Part shown: positions 1-12,520 of the stretch, piece after piece
How positions within the stretch are numbered: the first letter of the stretch is position 1
Layout of the letters: each line of letters starts with the position of its first letter
NCBI GenBank assembly: GCA_903813345.2
Contig: CAIIXF020000002.1
Coordinates: 13,970,150-14,034,149, forward strand
Origin: Owenia fusiformis
Taxonomy: Eukaryota; Annelida; Polychaeta; Sabellida; Oweniidae
Direction: 5' to 3'
DNA length: 64,000 bases
Program-made: the position numbers and the translations under genes
Notes under the pieces: model-generated
Databases searched by the model: none
The model's input: only the letters and a program-made list of their open reading frames with translations
What the model was told of the DNA's origin: nothing

Positions 1-2090
1 TGAAATGTACACATACGATTACATGTAGAAATGCTTTCAATTCATTTTTAATTATCAGATTCACTTGCACTGTTGATGAAGATTTTGATGATCAATCATC
101 TTCAGCCGATATATGATCGATTTTTTGCGTAAATAAGAATCCTAAATTCACTAATTGTCTTTAAATGCCTCTGACTATTGAAATTAATAGGTGACAATTG
201 ATAATGCACGGGATGGTAAGACAATATTTGTAACTTGCTCTTTTCCTTTGTATGTTCACATTAATTGATAAGAATTGTTCTCTCTAGAATGATATTTGCA
301 ATGGTCATGTTCAATAATGCAAAACTGTGTACGTTTGACCACACCCGGGGACAACACACATACGTGTAACACTTTAGAAACATGTCCATAGCCAGAGATA
401 CCTCTCCAATATACCAGCTTTGGCTTTTTCACAATTTTGGCTAAAAATCATACGGAAGTGCTCAGAATGGTGAAAACTGCATGGTTTTTTAAAAATTGGG
501 AACATCATGATATTGTTGTGTATGCGTAATAACATCTTTGGCGCTTCCCCCTCCCCTATTACAATAGTAGCATTTGTATTTGGGAGATCCATGACTCTCT
601 GATATAGTTTAACCATACATACGAAATTGTTACCAAGTATACGCAAATGTTAAAATGGTTCGTCAGTGTTGCAACAGCTCCAAATCAAAGATTCGTCAGT
701 GTGATATTGGTCGTTCGTCAGTGTAACAAAAGCGAGGGACTAAATACGTTAATTGTGTCTTTGTTAACATATAAAACCTTAAACCATCGACACTTTCTCA
801 AACTAGACTATCTTCCTTAACTTCGAGCCAAATTATTATCCACAACGTGACTTATAAGTAGGTGTAAATCGGGAAATAAAAAAATCTTACCGAAACCTAG
901 TCCCGGAAGTAGTTCCGCCATGATACACTGACGATACGTCTGTGTAACTAGGTGGGTAGCAGTGACAGACCACCAAATTAATTACACCTCCCTACTTTCG
1001 AACGAAAATACGTTTACGTAAATTTTTTATTTTACATGTGCACACCAGCAGCCAATTTTAAACTTAGGCGGTGCGGAACAGTTAATAGAGAGGTTTCGCA
1101 AAACGAATTAGCTAAAACGTATCCGCATCCGTATCTCGTTACGTTTACGGATACGTATATCGATAATTTTCGTTTCGCAGTTCGTTTTTTGAAGTACGTA
1201 ATTATAAACGCATCTCAATCCGTGTTTAATAGTAGTGAAAACTAGGGTCAAATAAAAGGCTTCATCTGCACTTAGATTTCAAAACACCATTGGGAGTGTC
1301 AGCTTGCAGAATCACAACTCCAAAAGTAATTTTGGTGAGTGCAAAAATACATATTAACCCTTTCATCCCTAAGGTGTCATTTATTAATTTCATGACATCA
1401 ATTTCAAAATGAAGAATATCCTTTAGGCCAGAAAAGATTATTTCTCGGTTTACAATAATAACCAATTCAGTGTCAAATTATTCTTTTGGGAATATTTAAG
1501 GGTTTGAAAACAAATAGGCTGAATAGTGGTCATTAAGTGACGTGCAGTGACTGCATTATGCCACAAAATGCGTAAACATTTCTAAAATCACTTGCCATAC
1601 TGCACATGGACCTTTAATTTCATGTTTTTGCAGCTGTATATTTTGGTAATAATTCAAGATAATAAAAAAAAAAAAAATAGCGACTTGGGCAAGGCCAAGG
1701 CATTCGGAAACCATACGTTTTCACATAAGCCACCCCCCCCCCCTTTCCTCATACATGGGCTTTAGTTGAAAACCCATGCCTCATATAAACTAAGGAGGGG
1801 AACAAAGTAACATATTTGATCATAGAAAGCGACACAAATATATCAGTCATGCAATAAAAGTATGTTTTGTATGAGAAATCAACAAAAAATATATTATGTA
1901 AAAAGATAAATTAGCATTGTTTTTCTTGAATTCATTGAACAACACGGGACCAGCTCATCAGAGAACGACGCGAAGCTAACGCCTAACATGCCAGTTGAAT
2001 ATCTCACCATCATAATACCCTATATCTCCTTTGGGGTCTACATAGAATCAACTGATAAACCAACAACAAATTACCCTAAACCGGCCATTT
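1..2090. other. Gene-free AT-rich flank
   Basis: I see no supportable gene here. The stretch is AT-rich and has a few short direct repeats: 'TTCGTCAGTGT' recurs near 659, 692 and 714. Around 1,080-1,190 there is a run of 'CGTATCCG/CGGATACGTAT' words resembling words in the element near 52,480. The open frames at 1,036-1,245 and on the minus strand at 374-646 have no recognisable protein content. Confidence 0.5.
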
Positions 2091-3080
2091 GTTTCTTATC
2101 CCAATAAACACCACAGCCTGATCGGACACAGCCCACAACTCGACATATATAACCGATTACAACCAAACACAACCTAGATCACCAATCATGCAACAGTACA
2201 ATAGAACATAACCCAGTGTCAATATACTCAGAACGCAATATAGCATAACCCGGCACCAAAGCCAGCATGGCGCAACCTGACTTACAACCTCCAAAACACA
2301 ACCAACTGTCAGATTAACACAATATGTCACAACCCAATAATAAGACAACAAAGACAAACACAACCAAGTGTTGAATTAACTCAACACCATTGTGCACAAT
2401 CCAACACTAAACAATAAAAAGATAATCAGGCACAACCAATAAAACACAACTAAACTAACAACCATGAAAACACATCGAACTGTGAAATTATCACCACACA
2501 ATTTGGCACAACCCAATGTTAAACCAACAAAAGCAAACACAGCCCATTGTTCAAGTAACACAACACAATTTTTCAAAACCCAAAACAAAACAATCAAAGC
2601 AAAATCAGGCACAGGCAAAAAAACACATTAAAATTGTAATACCGAGATACACAACTAACTTAACCCAATTGGAGACAACGCCAATCACACAACACAATCA
2701 GACAAAACAAGATACCTCACCCGACTAGCCACAACCAGCTAGCCAACCAACAGAACATATTCACAAGAGAAAACAACCCATTATAAGATTAACATAACAC
2801 AATGGGACACAACCCGATACTAAATCACCAGACTAACAACCATCAAAAGAGAACCTAGTCTCAAACGTACACAACACATTTCGGCAAAACCTATACCTAC
2901 TTGACACTAACCCACCATTACACAACCAGGCTTAGTCAAATACTCAATCGATTTACTCAACCCATCAAAACACAATCAGGCACAACCAATAAACCACAAC
3001 GAAACGTTGATACCGATTTACTCAACTAAGTTATTCCAACTGGAGACAACCGCACAAAACAATCGGGGACAACCCGATAT
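2090..3080. repeat. Degenerate C/A-rich minisatellite-like tract
   Basis: About 1 kb is built of diverged words such as 'CACAACCCAAT', 'AACACAACC', 'GGCACAACCAATAAA' and 'GGGACAACCCGATA'. G is scarce on the plus strand, giving a strong strand asymmetry. The words recur at roughly 70-100-base intervals but are too diverged for me to set a period. The open frames here (2,157-2,618 minus, 2,516-2,728 plus) are by-products of the biased composition. Confidence 0.6.
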
Positions 3081-4199
3081 CTACTAAATATGTACTTGAA
3101 TTACAACCTCCCCCCCTTCCCTATCATCACAAAGCTGCTAATGAAGAACACATCATGGACCACTAACCAAGAGTTAGGAACATCTGGGGCCCCTACCGTG
3201 ACTCATATGTAAGAGAGAAGATCCGTTACAGGATCTGGATGTCAGGCCTGTCTTTACAAAAATGAAAATAGGAAATGATACGGTGGTTCGGGGAAGCTTG
3301 GACACTAAACTTTAGGGCACTAGTCTCCCTGGACCCCCAAACGAGGCCGCTTACTATTTGACATAGATCGCATGACTTGATGCGTGTTCAAGTCATACCA
3401 CGGGAAGAAGCTACCTGAAAATCATTCAGTTTTTCATCATACTGAGCACTTCTCGGGAGTTTTAAGCCAAAAAAGCCCCCCCCCCTTGCCACAAGCTGGA
3501 TACGGGCAAGATTGATTCGGGGCGCCATCTTTAGACCCAATATCACATTCATTGTCGAGGTCAGGAACAAGCTACTATACTCAAACTAAGCCCAAGACCC
3601 TGCTCTATATGAATTCGGAGCGTGACTTAAGGCACAAAATATATATTCAGGTGGCCTAGCTGCTAACCATTGGTTTGATGTCCCTAAGAAATTGACTACG
3701 GTATTTACTATCGACCCCAGAAACGATAGACCTTACATCTGCCTATTAGCAAATGTGACTAAAGCTTTATTTGTAAAAATTGCAGGCCCATCGCTTATGA
3801 TCAAATTTATCGGCAGATAAGGTTATTACTTCATCAAAATTAGCACGACACACATGATAACATATGTGTGTTACTAAAATTATACATTTAGGGGAAAATT
3901 TATCAAGATTTGAAGGACAAAATAGATACGGAGACAACTACGCACAGAAAGTGTTAGTTTACGTACTTTCGGTATTGCTGTTGGTATCACAAACGTATTG
4001 AATACACTTTTACTCCATCGATGCGTTACGGATTTTGATACGGGTAGCTAAAACGTTGTGCGAAACATGTACACTGTAATTATTGCAATACCACTCCATA
4101 CAGTGTAAAATGAATTGAACATACTATTTGAAAAACTCAATTTATTTCAAACAATAAACAAATTCATTCACCAAATTTTAGTCAAATTATACACATTTA
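3081..4199. other. Gene-free intergenic stretch
   Basis: Unique-looking AT-rich sequence with isolated C- and G-runs (for example at about 3,106 and 3,477). No open frame resembles a protein, and I see no RNA gene or clear inverted repeat. Confidence 0.45.
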
Positions 4200-4660
4200 T
4201 GGCCCGTTTTTGAAAATTTAGCCTTAAATTGAAAAAATAAAGCCCAAACAGGTCAATTGATGCCCAAAGAGGCCTACTAAAGAGGCCCTACAATATTTTT
4301 GGGCCAACATTTTTCCGGGGCCCATCCTATGGCCGCGCGTAAAACCTTTTAGGGCCTTTAAACTAAAATTTGGACCTAAATTTTGAATATTTAAGGCCCG
4401 TATTTTGAAAATTTGAAAATAAGGCCCAAAAAGGTCAAGTAAAGGCCAACTAAAGAGGCCCTACAATAGTTTTGGCCCAACATTTTTTCTGGGCCCATCC
4501 TGGGGCCGTGCGTTAAGTTTTTTAGGGCCCTAAAACCAAAATCCGGGCTAAAATTTTGAAAATTTATAGCCCGTTTTTTTGAAAATTTGGCCTGAAATTG
4601 AAAAAAATAAGGCCGAAAAGGTCAAGTAATGCCCAAAAAGGCCAAATTTTGAAAATTAAA
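4200..4660. repeat. GGCC-rich tandem repeat, about 2.5 copies
   Basis: A unit starting 'GGCCCGTTTTTGAAAATTT' recurs at 4,201, 4,395 and 4,567 (spacing about 194 and 172). It includes the shared phrases 'AAAGAGGCCCTACAATA' and 'GGGCCCATCCT'. A related single copy lies at about 53,260-53,390, so this is a dispersed family. Confidence 0.7.
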
Positions 4661-4783
4661 AATAATGCCCAAATTCGAAAAACAATGCACAGTAATGCCA
4701 GTTTTTTAATCTTAATTGCCCAGTGAATGTGGGGAAGAGCAAGTTTTTCTTCAAGGAAGCAAAAAGGTAACTAAACCCATCTG

Positions 4784-4844
4784 CTGGCCCAGTTATCTAC
4801 TCCCGACATCGTAGATCTACGTCAGGAGTAGATAACTGGGCCAG
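4784..4844. repeat. Palindrome with 20-bp perfect arms
   Basis: Arms 4,784-4,803 and 4,825-4,844 are exact reverse complements (CTGGCCCAGTTATCTACTCC). The 21-base centre contains the self-complementary core CGTAGATCTACG, so nearly all 61 bases can fold. Weaker complementarity extends outward to about 4,765 and 4,865. It could be the core of a small foldback element. No transposase is nearby. Confidence 0.85.
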
Positions 4845-4865
4845 ACTAGTTTGGTTAGCAAAAAG

Positions 4866-5580
4866 GTAGCTAGGTCCACATTTTTTAGGTGATATCTGGG
4901 GGGGGGGGGCTCGGACGAGCCCCAAGAGCCCCCCCCCGGCTACGGGCCTGCAATAGTATTAATAACTATGAACCCTTCAATATAGGCAATAAAATCAAGG
5001 CTAGAAAACTGTCCAAAGTAACCATAACCCTATTTCATCATCAACCCCTAATTTATCGACGATATCGTCGGATCTCAACAGATTTTATTCAAGTAATGTT
5101 CGGATTCTGAGATCCTTTACTCAAGATATTTTTGGATCTTTATAATAATGGTGTTATTTTCATACACGCCATTGAGTACTCTCGTAATATTACATCAAAT
5201 TTACTGGAAGTTATCACTAAAGTAACAAAATACAATCTTAAAAACCTTCATTGATCCGAAGAAACCTTGGTATGTCATTCAACAAAAAATCTGAGACTTT
5301 TCAAAAAATCGCATCCACACAACCCGAATCTTCATTTTGCAGACAAAAATATGGCAGTTTTGTTTTGATTTTCACGCTATTTCGACAAAAATGCCGCGAT
5401 AAAAAGCAAAATTTCACATTTTGGCTTAGAGAATTTTGACTTTTTGTTGCAGAATTTGCATTTTGTAGTGCAAAACTCTAGTAGCTGTGATAGAGACTCC
5501 AAAGATATGGATATCGAAAAAGTTATCGAAAAATTACTAACATAACATATTTTCCCATGCACTGCGCCTATTCGTTTGGC
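4866..5580. other. Gene-free stretch with G/C homopolymer block
   Basis: Contains a G-run and C-run near 4,899-4,939 followed by 'GGCTACGGGCC', a composition often seen at hAT-like element ends. The rest is AT-rich with no supportable gene. Confidence 0.35.
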
Positions 5581-5589
5581 AATTCAGTT

Positions 5590-5700
5590 GTAAAGGATAG
5601 GTATTGATATGGTTAACTGAACTCAACAATGTTTTTCTCTTAAACCAATTATTGAAAACATTCTGTAAAAAACTCGGTCCTTTGTGTTACTTTATGTAAT
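5590..5700 (+). repeat. Dispersed repeat copy 1
   Basis: About 100 bases match 63,560-63,655: both carry 'TCAACAATGTTTTTCT', 'TTAAACCAAT' and 'TTGAAAACATTCTGTAAAAA'. The family is unidentified. The 63.6-kb copy is cut by a Tc1/mariner-type end. Confidence 0.65.
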
Positions 5701-5999
5701 GTTGACTGATTATTTACATCTATTTTATATAACTGTTAATTTTTTTTGTTTTTAGTGCAATTGTTTTATGTGCCTTTCTACCAATTCTTGAGAATGAAAT
5801 AAAAGGCTTTGGGATCATTTGGTTGCTATTTAGCAATCCTCATATGGATTGCATGATTGGGTCTTTTTGGGTTCTTTTTGAAACTATTGAGCTGCTTTTG
5901 GGTTTCACTTCAAGCCCCTGGATTAGCTAGATGAGCAAGAGGTCCTCAGTATTGCTTTAGATGTAACAAAGATTGACATGTATCGTATTTTCATAGAAA

Positions 6000-6080
6000 A
6001 TCAACATACAGTGAAACCTGTTATTAAAGTGGAACACCTCTAGAAGTAGAACACCTCTGTTAGTGGAGAACCATAAGTGG
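6000..6080 (+). repeat. Pogo-like terminal sequence fragment
   Basis: 'TACAGTGAAACCTGTTATTA' followed by repeated 'GAACACCTCT' words resembles the ends of the element at 36,695-37,155 and the tandem repeat at 36,322-36,670. It looks like a lone degenerate end. Confidence 0.35.
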
Positions 6081-6465
6081 TTTGAATTTAATGTAAATAA
6101 AGGAAGTAGTGCGCTCACCATAATGATTTCCCTGGTCATGAAAAAATACCATATCTAGTAATTCATCTGATATTTCAAAATGACTGTATTCCCAGGGACT
6201 GTACTTCTTTTATTATTACATTAACATGCACACTAATATCTTGTTGACCTATATTCAGCACTGTATCGAATATTGATGTATAGGTAAAATTCAATTATGA
6301 AGTGCAGAGGCCTACAATCACAACCAGGAAGTATTATGTGTCTACTAAAATTCATTTGTATCCTACACATCCCTACATCTTATCCAAATACAAGTTGTAT
6401 GTTACTAAATAATGAAATATAATAGTAAAATCTTTGGTTTTACAAAGTTGTGTGATATTTGATAA

Positions 6466-6908
6466 GGCCATAAGAAGTAGATTCTTTGTTTTGCGTCCCC
6501 TTGCTTGCACGATTTTGAGTAAATCAGAAAAAACAAACACATCCAAATAGCAATCACAAGGGTCTGAAAGTACCATCGCTTTTCGTTCAATCAGAATCAG
6601 ACAAAATGGCGGATAATTTAATGTGCGTCAAAATTGACAGTGTTATAATTACTAAGGCATACATTGAGTATTTTCTTATTTTTTACCCTTGAATAATAGC
6701 TATGTTTAAATATATCGTATAAAATGTATAGATATGTATTTGTAATCACTGCAAATTGGTATGTCATCCCCTTTTATGCCCATAAAATGTATACATTTCT
6801 CAGCAAACAAGTTTGTGTTTTTTCTTGAGTTTGTGTTTGTTTTCCTTGTACCCTTGCATGATTTGGATTTTGCCAGGACGCAAAACAAAGAATCTACTTC
6901 TTATGGCC
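6466..6908. mobile_element. PIF/Harbinger-type MITE, copy 1
   Basis: A 443-bp element whose ends are inverted repeats beginning GGCCATAAGAAGTAGATTCT and continuing for over 30 bp through 'TTGTTTTGCGTCC'. It is flanked on both sides by TAA (6,463-6,465 and 6,909-6,911), the 3-bp target duplication typical of PIF/Harbinger elements. It carries no transposase, so it would depend on an autonomous relative. A second copy with the same ends and the same TAA flanks is at 56,043-56,480. Short open frames inside (6,373-6,888) are not genes. Confidence 0.85.
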
Positions 6909-7004
6909 TAAGTGTAAAATACGTTTTTGGAGCATTTTTCTATAGCCATTTTATAGGAGGGAAAGGATAGAAAAATGTACATCTTTAAATATTTAAATTT
7001 AAAG

Positions 7005-7136
7005 TATGACCTGAATCGATTGCAAACGTCATATTTGCACATTTTCATGAGATAAACCATTTGTGTCATATTCACGTTGTCGATGGTTAGGCATGACATT
7101 GTGAAATTATAAAGTTTGCAATCGATTCAGGTCATA
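7005..7136. repeat. Small inverted repeat, 23-bp perfect arms
   Basis: Arms 7,005-7,027 and 7,114-7,136 are reverse complements around 'GACCTGAATCGATTGCAAAC', with an 86-base loop. It is a miniature foldback. No target duplication is evident. Confidence 0.8.
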
Positions 7137-7139
7137 GTG

Positions 7140-8380
7140 TATTTTTGATATTTTTGTAATAATCAATGGAAACCAATGGCCTCTATGAGATAGTCAATAG
7201 TGCACAGTCACACGTAAGTCAATACAACCTTGCTGAAGTAAATGACCCCTATCTCAGACAGTGTGTGACCATCACTTTAATATTTTCCAAAGAAGTATAT
7301 GACATCCTATTCATCATGTTACACCTAAGAATGATTAATTTTGACCATGGGGGTATTTGCCAATTATCGCACCTCTTCCTTTGATTATCAAGAGCGTGGA
7401 GTATTAATCATATGTAATTTATATTGACCACTAATCAGAAATTTCACAGTCACTCACTTCGTACTAGCGTTCGATTACAGCAGCTGCAATTACTCGGCGG
7501 TTTTCATTGGTTAATCTCCGGGGTCAGTCAACAGGCCATATGTCGTCTAATCACGTGATTAGACCCCTATGAGTATTCACCATACAAAAAAAGAACAAAG
7601 GAATTCTGGAATTTCAAAATGTCGATACGTAAAAACGAAAAAATGCTGTTATTTGCAGCTGTTGTAGACAAAATGAATGTAGAGCACGAACTATAATGCG
7701 TATGCTCAATCTAGATAATTTATTGACTGGATAGCCAGCTTGGAGAAGTGAAAAAACAAAGTATGAGTGAAAAGTACCAGTGATAAAGTTGAACAACAGA
7801 AATAAACTGCAACACGTGTGTAAAACCATTACAGTGACAGTGGTTCCAAACACAAAAACTATGTAAGAAAATACAAACAACCATGCAGCACAAGACTACT
7901 GGCACGGATATTTTTCTATGGTTCGTATGGGTATTATGTTATTGGAGACTGCGTACAGTTTGGAATAAAATAAATGACAGGTGGAATTCTAGTATGTATC
8001 CAACAGACTGACTAGAAGTCAGTCTGTAATGATGTACTACTTTCCTGTGGAAATTGCAGCGAAATTTTTTGCACAAAATTATCAATTGGAGGAAACATTT
8101 TTTCAATAAAAAAACATTACGAAATTTCAATTAAATAGTAAGGTACAATTAAATGCAATAAAAAGTAACACAGCATATTGTCTAGTGGAAATAAAGCTAG
8201 TTGAAGTAAAAATGTGCAAATTAATTTTACCCAATCGGCCATTTTGAATAGCACTTCCTTTGTAAACAAATATTTGCAATTACCAAACTTTAACATAGGT
8301 GCCTTATAGTCTGAATATAATTCAGACTAAATAGGATATAGTCTAGGTGGAATTCTATCACCATATCAAAACCATGTTGC
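7140..8380. other. Gene-free stretch
   Basis: AT-rich DNA. The frames at 7,166-7,384 and on the minus strand at 7,614-8,130 are low-complexity or hydrophobic by composition and have no recognisable domains. I see no RNA gene. Confidence 0.4.
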
Positions 8381-8382
8381 TT

Positions 8383-9378
8383 TAAGGTGCTATGGAAGTT
8401 ACAGGAAATGACAAAACAGGAAGTGACAATTTTTTTTGCATTCTTAGACATTTTTTGAACAAAGATAACAGAGGTCTGGTTTGACCTCCAGTCAATTAAC
8501 TATTTCCACATATCATTTACATGACCAGGATCACAATGTGCATGGTCAGAATGACCCTAAACATGATGAAATAACCTTTTTAGCCCTTTGAAAGTGTGAC
8601 TGAAAAAAAACTAAAGGTAGGAGCTAGGGAAAGTCACTGAACAGAATCTTTTGAATTTTTCAAAAATGTGCCCAATATAATGCTCTAACTGATACAATCT
8701 TTGAAATTTTAGAAAATTGTCTTAAACAAAAATGGCGGTCATAAAAAGGAAAATAGATCGCTTTTCAAATCAGTTTTTTCATAATTTTTCTTTTTCTATG
8801 AATGATATCAAATTTTCTAAGATAGTATCATTTAGAGCAATAAATTTGGCACATTTTCTGAAAAATTCGAAAGATTCTGTTCAGTGACCTTTCCTACAGT
8901 TGGGGACAAAAATAAATGACAGGTCGATTTTCGATCACCATTTCCTAATTATGGTGGTCTGAAAGCCCATAATTTCCAATATTGTCTAGATACATATCCC
9001 TTAAAATTTGTATATTTTACATTTTGTATAATCTCATCCACTGACTCATGGCCTCTTGTAAATTCTCTTATTTTTAACATGGGAAATCCTCACTTCAGCA
9101 AATCCACCTGTCATTTATTTATGTCCCCAACTGTACCTCCTTCTTTTAGCTGTTTTTCAGTCACATTTTCAGAGGGCTGAAAAGGTTATTTCATCATGTT
9201 TAGGGTCATTCAGACCATGAACATTGTGATCCTGGACCTGTAAATGGTATTTGGAACTAGTTAAATTGACTGAAGGGCAAAACAGAACTTTGTTATCTTT
9301 GTTCAAAAACTGTCTAAAAATGCAAAAAAATTGTCGCTTCCTGTTTTGTCATTTCCTGTTAACTTCCATAGCACCTTA
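8383..9378. mobile_element. Foldback element with about 230-bp inverted arms
   Basis: The left arm begins 'AAGGTGCTATGGAAGTT' at 8,383. Its inverted partner ends '...AACTTCCATAGCACCTT' at about 9,378. The arms are similar for roughly 230 bases (8,383-8,620 and 9,147-9,378), including 'AGGAAATGACAAAACAGGAAG'. A nested inverted repeat starting 'GTCACTGAACAGAATCTTTT' spans about 8,634-8,887. No transposase frame is present. Confidence 0.75.
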
Positions 9379-9497
9379 AAAGCCATATAGTCTTAAATAT
9401 TGTCTAGATACAAATCCCTTTAAGATTTGTATATTTTCCATTTTGTATACTCTCATCAACTGATGTATGACATCTTCAGTGAAATATGATATTATTC

Positions 9498-10060
9498 TTA
9501 AGGTGCTATGGAAGTTAACAGGAAATGACAAAACAAAAAATGTCAAAACCATGATGGATTTTGAAAAAATTTTGAATCAAGATAACAGAGTTCTGTTTGG
9601 ACCTCCAGTCAGTTTAACTAGAGTCCATTTCACTGCTTCAGATCATTTCGTCAGTAGAACGGCAAAAATAAGAAATTGGGAGACCATTGTGCAATAATAT
9701 ATGGAAAAGTATATTCATAATGTACATGAATGACATTTGTATATCTTGGATTGCTTCTAGTTTGGCTTATAAAGTGTGTGGCCTTTTATATTTGGATGTT
9801 TCTCTGCCATGTTATTTTCAATAAGATTAACATGGCTGAAATTCTTCAAATTACAGGACGGCACAGGCTTATTGCACAAAAAACTAAAAAATCTGAAATA
9901 TACAAATGTCATTCATGTACATTATGAATATACTTTTCCATATATTATTGCACAATGGCTTCCAATTTCTTATTTTTGCCGTTCTACTGACGAAATGAAG
10001 CAGTGAAATGGACTCTAGTTCCACATATCATTTAATTAAAAAAAATTTCATATCATTCTT
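9498..10060. mobile_element. Second, rearranged copy of the 8.4-kb foldback family
   Basis: The same 'AAGGTGCTATGGAAGTTAAC' end recurs near 9,500. Inside lies a second inverted repeat with arms of about 125 bases (9,616-9,745 and 9,893-10,020), sharing 'AACTAGAGTCCATTTCACTG' and 'AATATATGGAAAAGTATATT'. Right of it, 'CCACATATCATTT' matches the interior of the first copy. The frames at 9,467-10,006 are products of these repeats. Confidence 0.65.
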
Positions 10061-11002
10061 AGAAAAAGAAAAAAATGAATTTGAAGTCGAAGTTTTCCTT
10101 TTAAGGTAACTTATAACTTAATCAAAAAACTATTCCATTCTTCCTACAGAGTTACATCTGCTCAAGCAGTTAGTTGACTTGATGATATAAATCTTGAGCC
10201 AGGAGGGGTACAAGGCTATAACAAATTTACCAGAGTCAATGAAAGGAATGTCTTGGCATTCCTTCCTCCGCTTGTATTGGAAGTGACTCGACCAAGTTGC
10301 ATCATTTTCTTATCTTGTATCTTTCAGGTACAACTATGAGAGAGATGCAGCAAACACACCAAGTTAGGGCGATAGCTGGATCAGTCTTTCGACAACTTTG
10401 AGCCATCAGGTCCGGTCCACGTAAACAGTATCATGGGCGAGAGGTGTTCGTGTTCCTGTCACCAAAGCACCAAAGTAAGTACATTTTATTTTCTATTCAA
10501 TTATTACAACAGGTTAGTTCCTCTGTTTTCAGGTTCCCTTTCAGCTTGGAGATGAGGAGCCCGATGACCAACGACACAACCGAGACAACAGCTGCGTTCC
10601 TGCGTTCCTGCTACCTAAGTTAAGTATTCCTTCCTGGTTTTGCATAGGGATGGGGGGCGCCTCCCAGTTTGATATTTACTTGTGGACTTTTGTTGGCCGA
10701 CCCATATTTTTGGTGGAGAAACTTGGACTCTAAGGTAAAGTGGGAGGGGGGTGGTTGGGTTTCCGGGGGGATATAGTTCATGTTTCAAAATCAAAAATAT
10801 GGAAGTCTACTGGTTTATATCAAATTGGGAGAAATAAATTTTATCTTTTGTAATATTCTGTAAATTTTTAGTAGTGTAGTGTAAAGTATAGTGTAAAGTT
10901 TTATTTAAAGTTTTTATGTAAAGTTTTATGTAAAATAACAACTACTACAACATGTTTTATCTATTTGTAGCACAGATGGTGAAGTCCCTGCAAAAAGACG
11001 GT

Positions 11003-12125
11003 CCTGTTGGAATCACATTTTTTCCACGAGGGGACTAGGTCAAGTTTCCAGGACTTACAGTAGATGTCGCATTTTGACCAGTTTTATCTCTTGCAATCAG
11101 TTGCATCCCATTAGAAGGGGGGGGGGGGACTCCCAGTACTATTCCAGTTTTCCTGCGGAATGACAGTCCTGTTGAAATCACATTTGTCTCCATTAGGGGA
11201 CTAGGTTGAGTTTCAAGGACCTACCGTACATGTCGCTCTGACCAGTTTTTATCTCTTGCAATCAATTGCATCCCATTAGCAGGGGGGGGACTCCCAGTAC
11301 TCTTCCAGTTTTCCTGCGGAAAGACAATCCTGTTGAAATCACATTTGTTTCCATTAGGGGACTAGGTTGAGTTTCAAGGACTTACCGTAGATGTCGCTTT
11401 TGACCAGTTTTCATCTCTTGCAATCAGTTGCATCCCATTAGCAGGGGGGGGGGACTCCCAGTACTATTCCAGTTTTCGTGCGGAAGGATGGTCCTGTTGA
11501 AATCACATTTGTCTCCATTAGGGGACTAGGTTGAGTTTCAAGGACTTACCGTAGATGTCGCTTATGACCAGTTTTCATCTCTTGCAATCAGTTGCATCCC
11601 ATTAGCAGGGGGGGGGGGAACTCCCAGTACTATTCCAGTTTTCGTGCGGAAGGAAGGTCCTGTTGAAATCACATTTGTCTCCATTAGGGGACTAGGTTGA
11701 GTTTCAAGGACCTACCGTACATGTCGCTGTGACCAGTTTTTATCTCTTGCAATCAATTGCATCCCATTAGCAGGGGGGGGACTCCCAGTACTCTTCCAGT
11801 ACTCTTCCAGTTTTCCTGCGGAAAGACAGTCCTGTTGAAATCACATTTGTCTCATTAGGGGACTAGGTTGAGTTTCAAGGACTTACAGTAGATGTCGCAT
11901 TTTGACCAGTATTATCTCTTGCAATCAGTTGCATCCCATTAGCAGGGGGTGGGGAACTCCCAGTAGTTTTTCAGTTTTCCTGCAGAAAGACAGTCCTGTT
12001 GAAATCACATTTGTCTCCATTAGGGGACTAGGTTGAGTTTCAAGGACTTACTGTAGATGTCGCTTTTGACCAGTTTTTATCTCTTGCAATCAGTTGCTTC
12101 CCATTAGCAGGGGGCTGCTCCCAGT
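11003..12125 (+). repeat. Nested about 165-bp sub-repeat, seven copies (unit 1)
   Basis: Starts at about 11,003, 11,168, 11,326, 11,489, 11,656, 11,828 and 11,993. Each copy has 'CCTGTTGAAATCACATTTG', 'GGGGACTAGGTTGAGTTTC', 'TCTCTTGCAATCAGTTGC' and a G-run of 5-12 before 'ACTCCCAGTA'. The first copy in every unit differs ('CCTGTTGGAATCAC', 'CCACGAGGGGACTAGGTCA') and overlaps the start of block C. The same sub-repeat occurs about five times per unit in units 2-7 and is reduced to one hybrid copy in unit 8. Confidence 0.85.
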
Positions 12126-12149
12126 ACTATTCTAGTTTTTCTTGGGGGG

Positions 12150-12520
12150 AAGTCAAACAACCAGACAACCAACCAGACAACCAACCAACCAACTTACGGA
12201 ACATCCAACCGACCAACCAATGACCCAATAGGCTTAATCTATTAACCAACTTACTTACTAACCAACCAACTAACCAACCAGACAACCACCAGACCACCCA
12301 ATAGGTTAAAACTAACCAACCAACTAACTAATTAATCAACAAACTAATCAACACTCCATCCAACGAACCAAACAACCAACGAACCAGACAAGCAACGAAC
12401 CAGACAAGCAACGAACCAGATGACCAAGATCATGGATCTAGTGCTTAGTATTGTATTGTATTGTATTGTATTGTATAGTTTTGTATTGTTTTGTATTGTA
12501 TTGTATTTCGTTGACCAGTA
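12150..12520 (+). repeat. CAAC-rich tract plus TTGTA microsatellite (unit 1; recurs in every unit)
   Basis: A low-complexity tract of 'CCAACCAAC', 'CCAGACAA' and 'GCAACGAACCAGACAA' words leads into a (TATTG)n run near 12,450-12,510. The microsatellite length varies between units and supplies the one 5-bp difference I see between the two 5,427-bp blocks. Its Val/Leu/Cys-rich translations are not proteins. Confidence 0.85.

Noticed and set aside
374-646. 90-codon minus-strand open frame
   Set aside because: No recognisable domain, low-complexity surroundings, and length expected by chance in a 64-kb six-frame scan.
4897-4939. G/C-run block as a regulatory G-quadruplex
   Set aside because: Homopolymer runs recur at many element ends here, and there is no nearby gene or promoter to connect it with.
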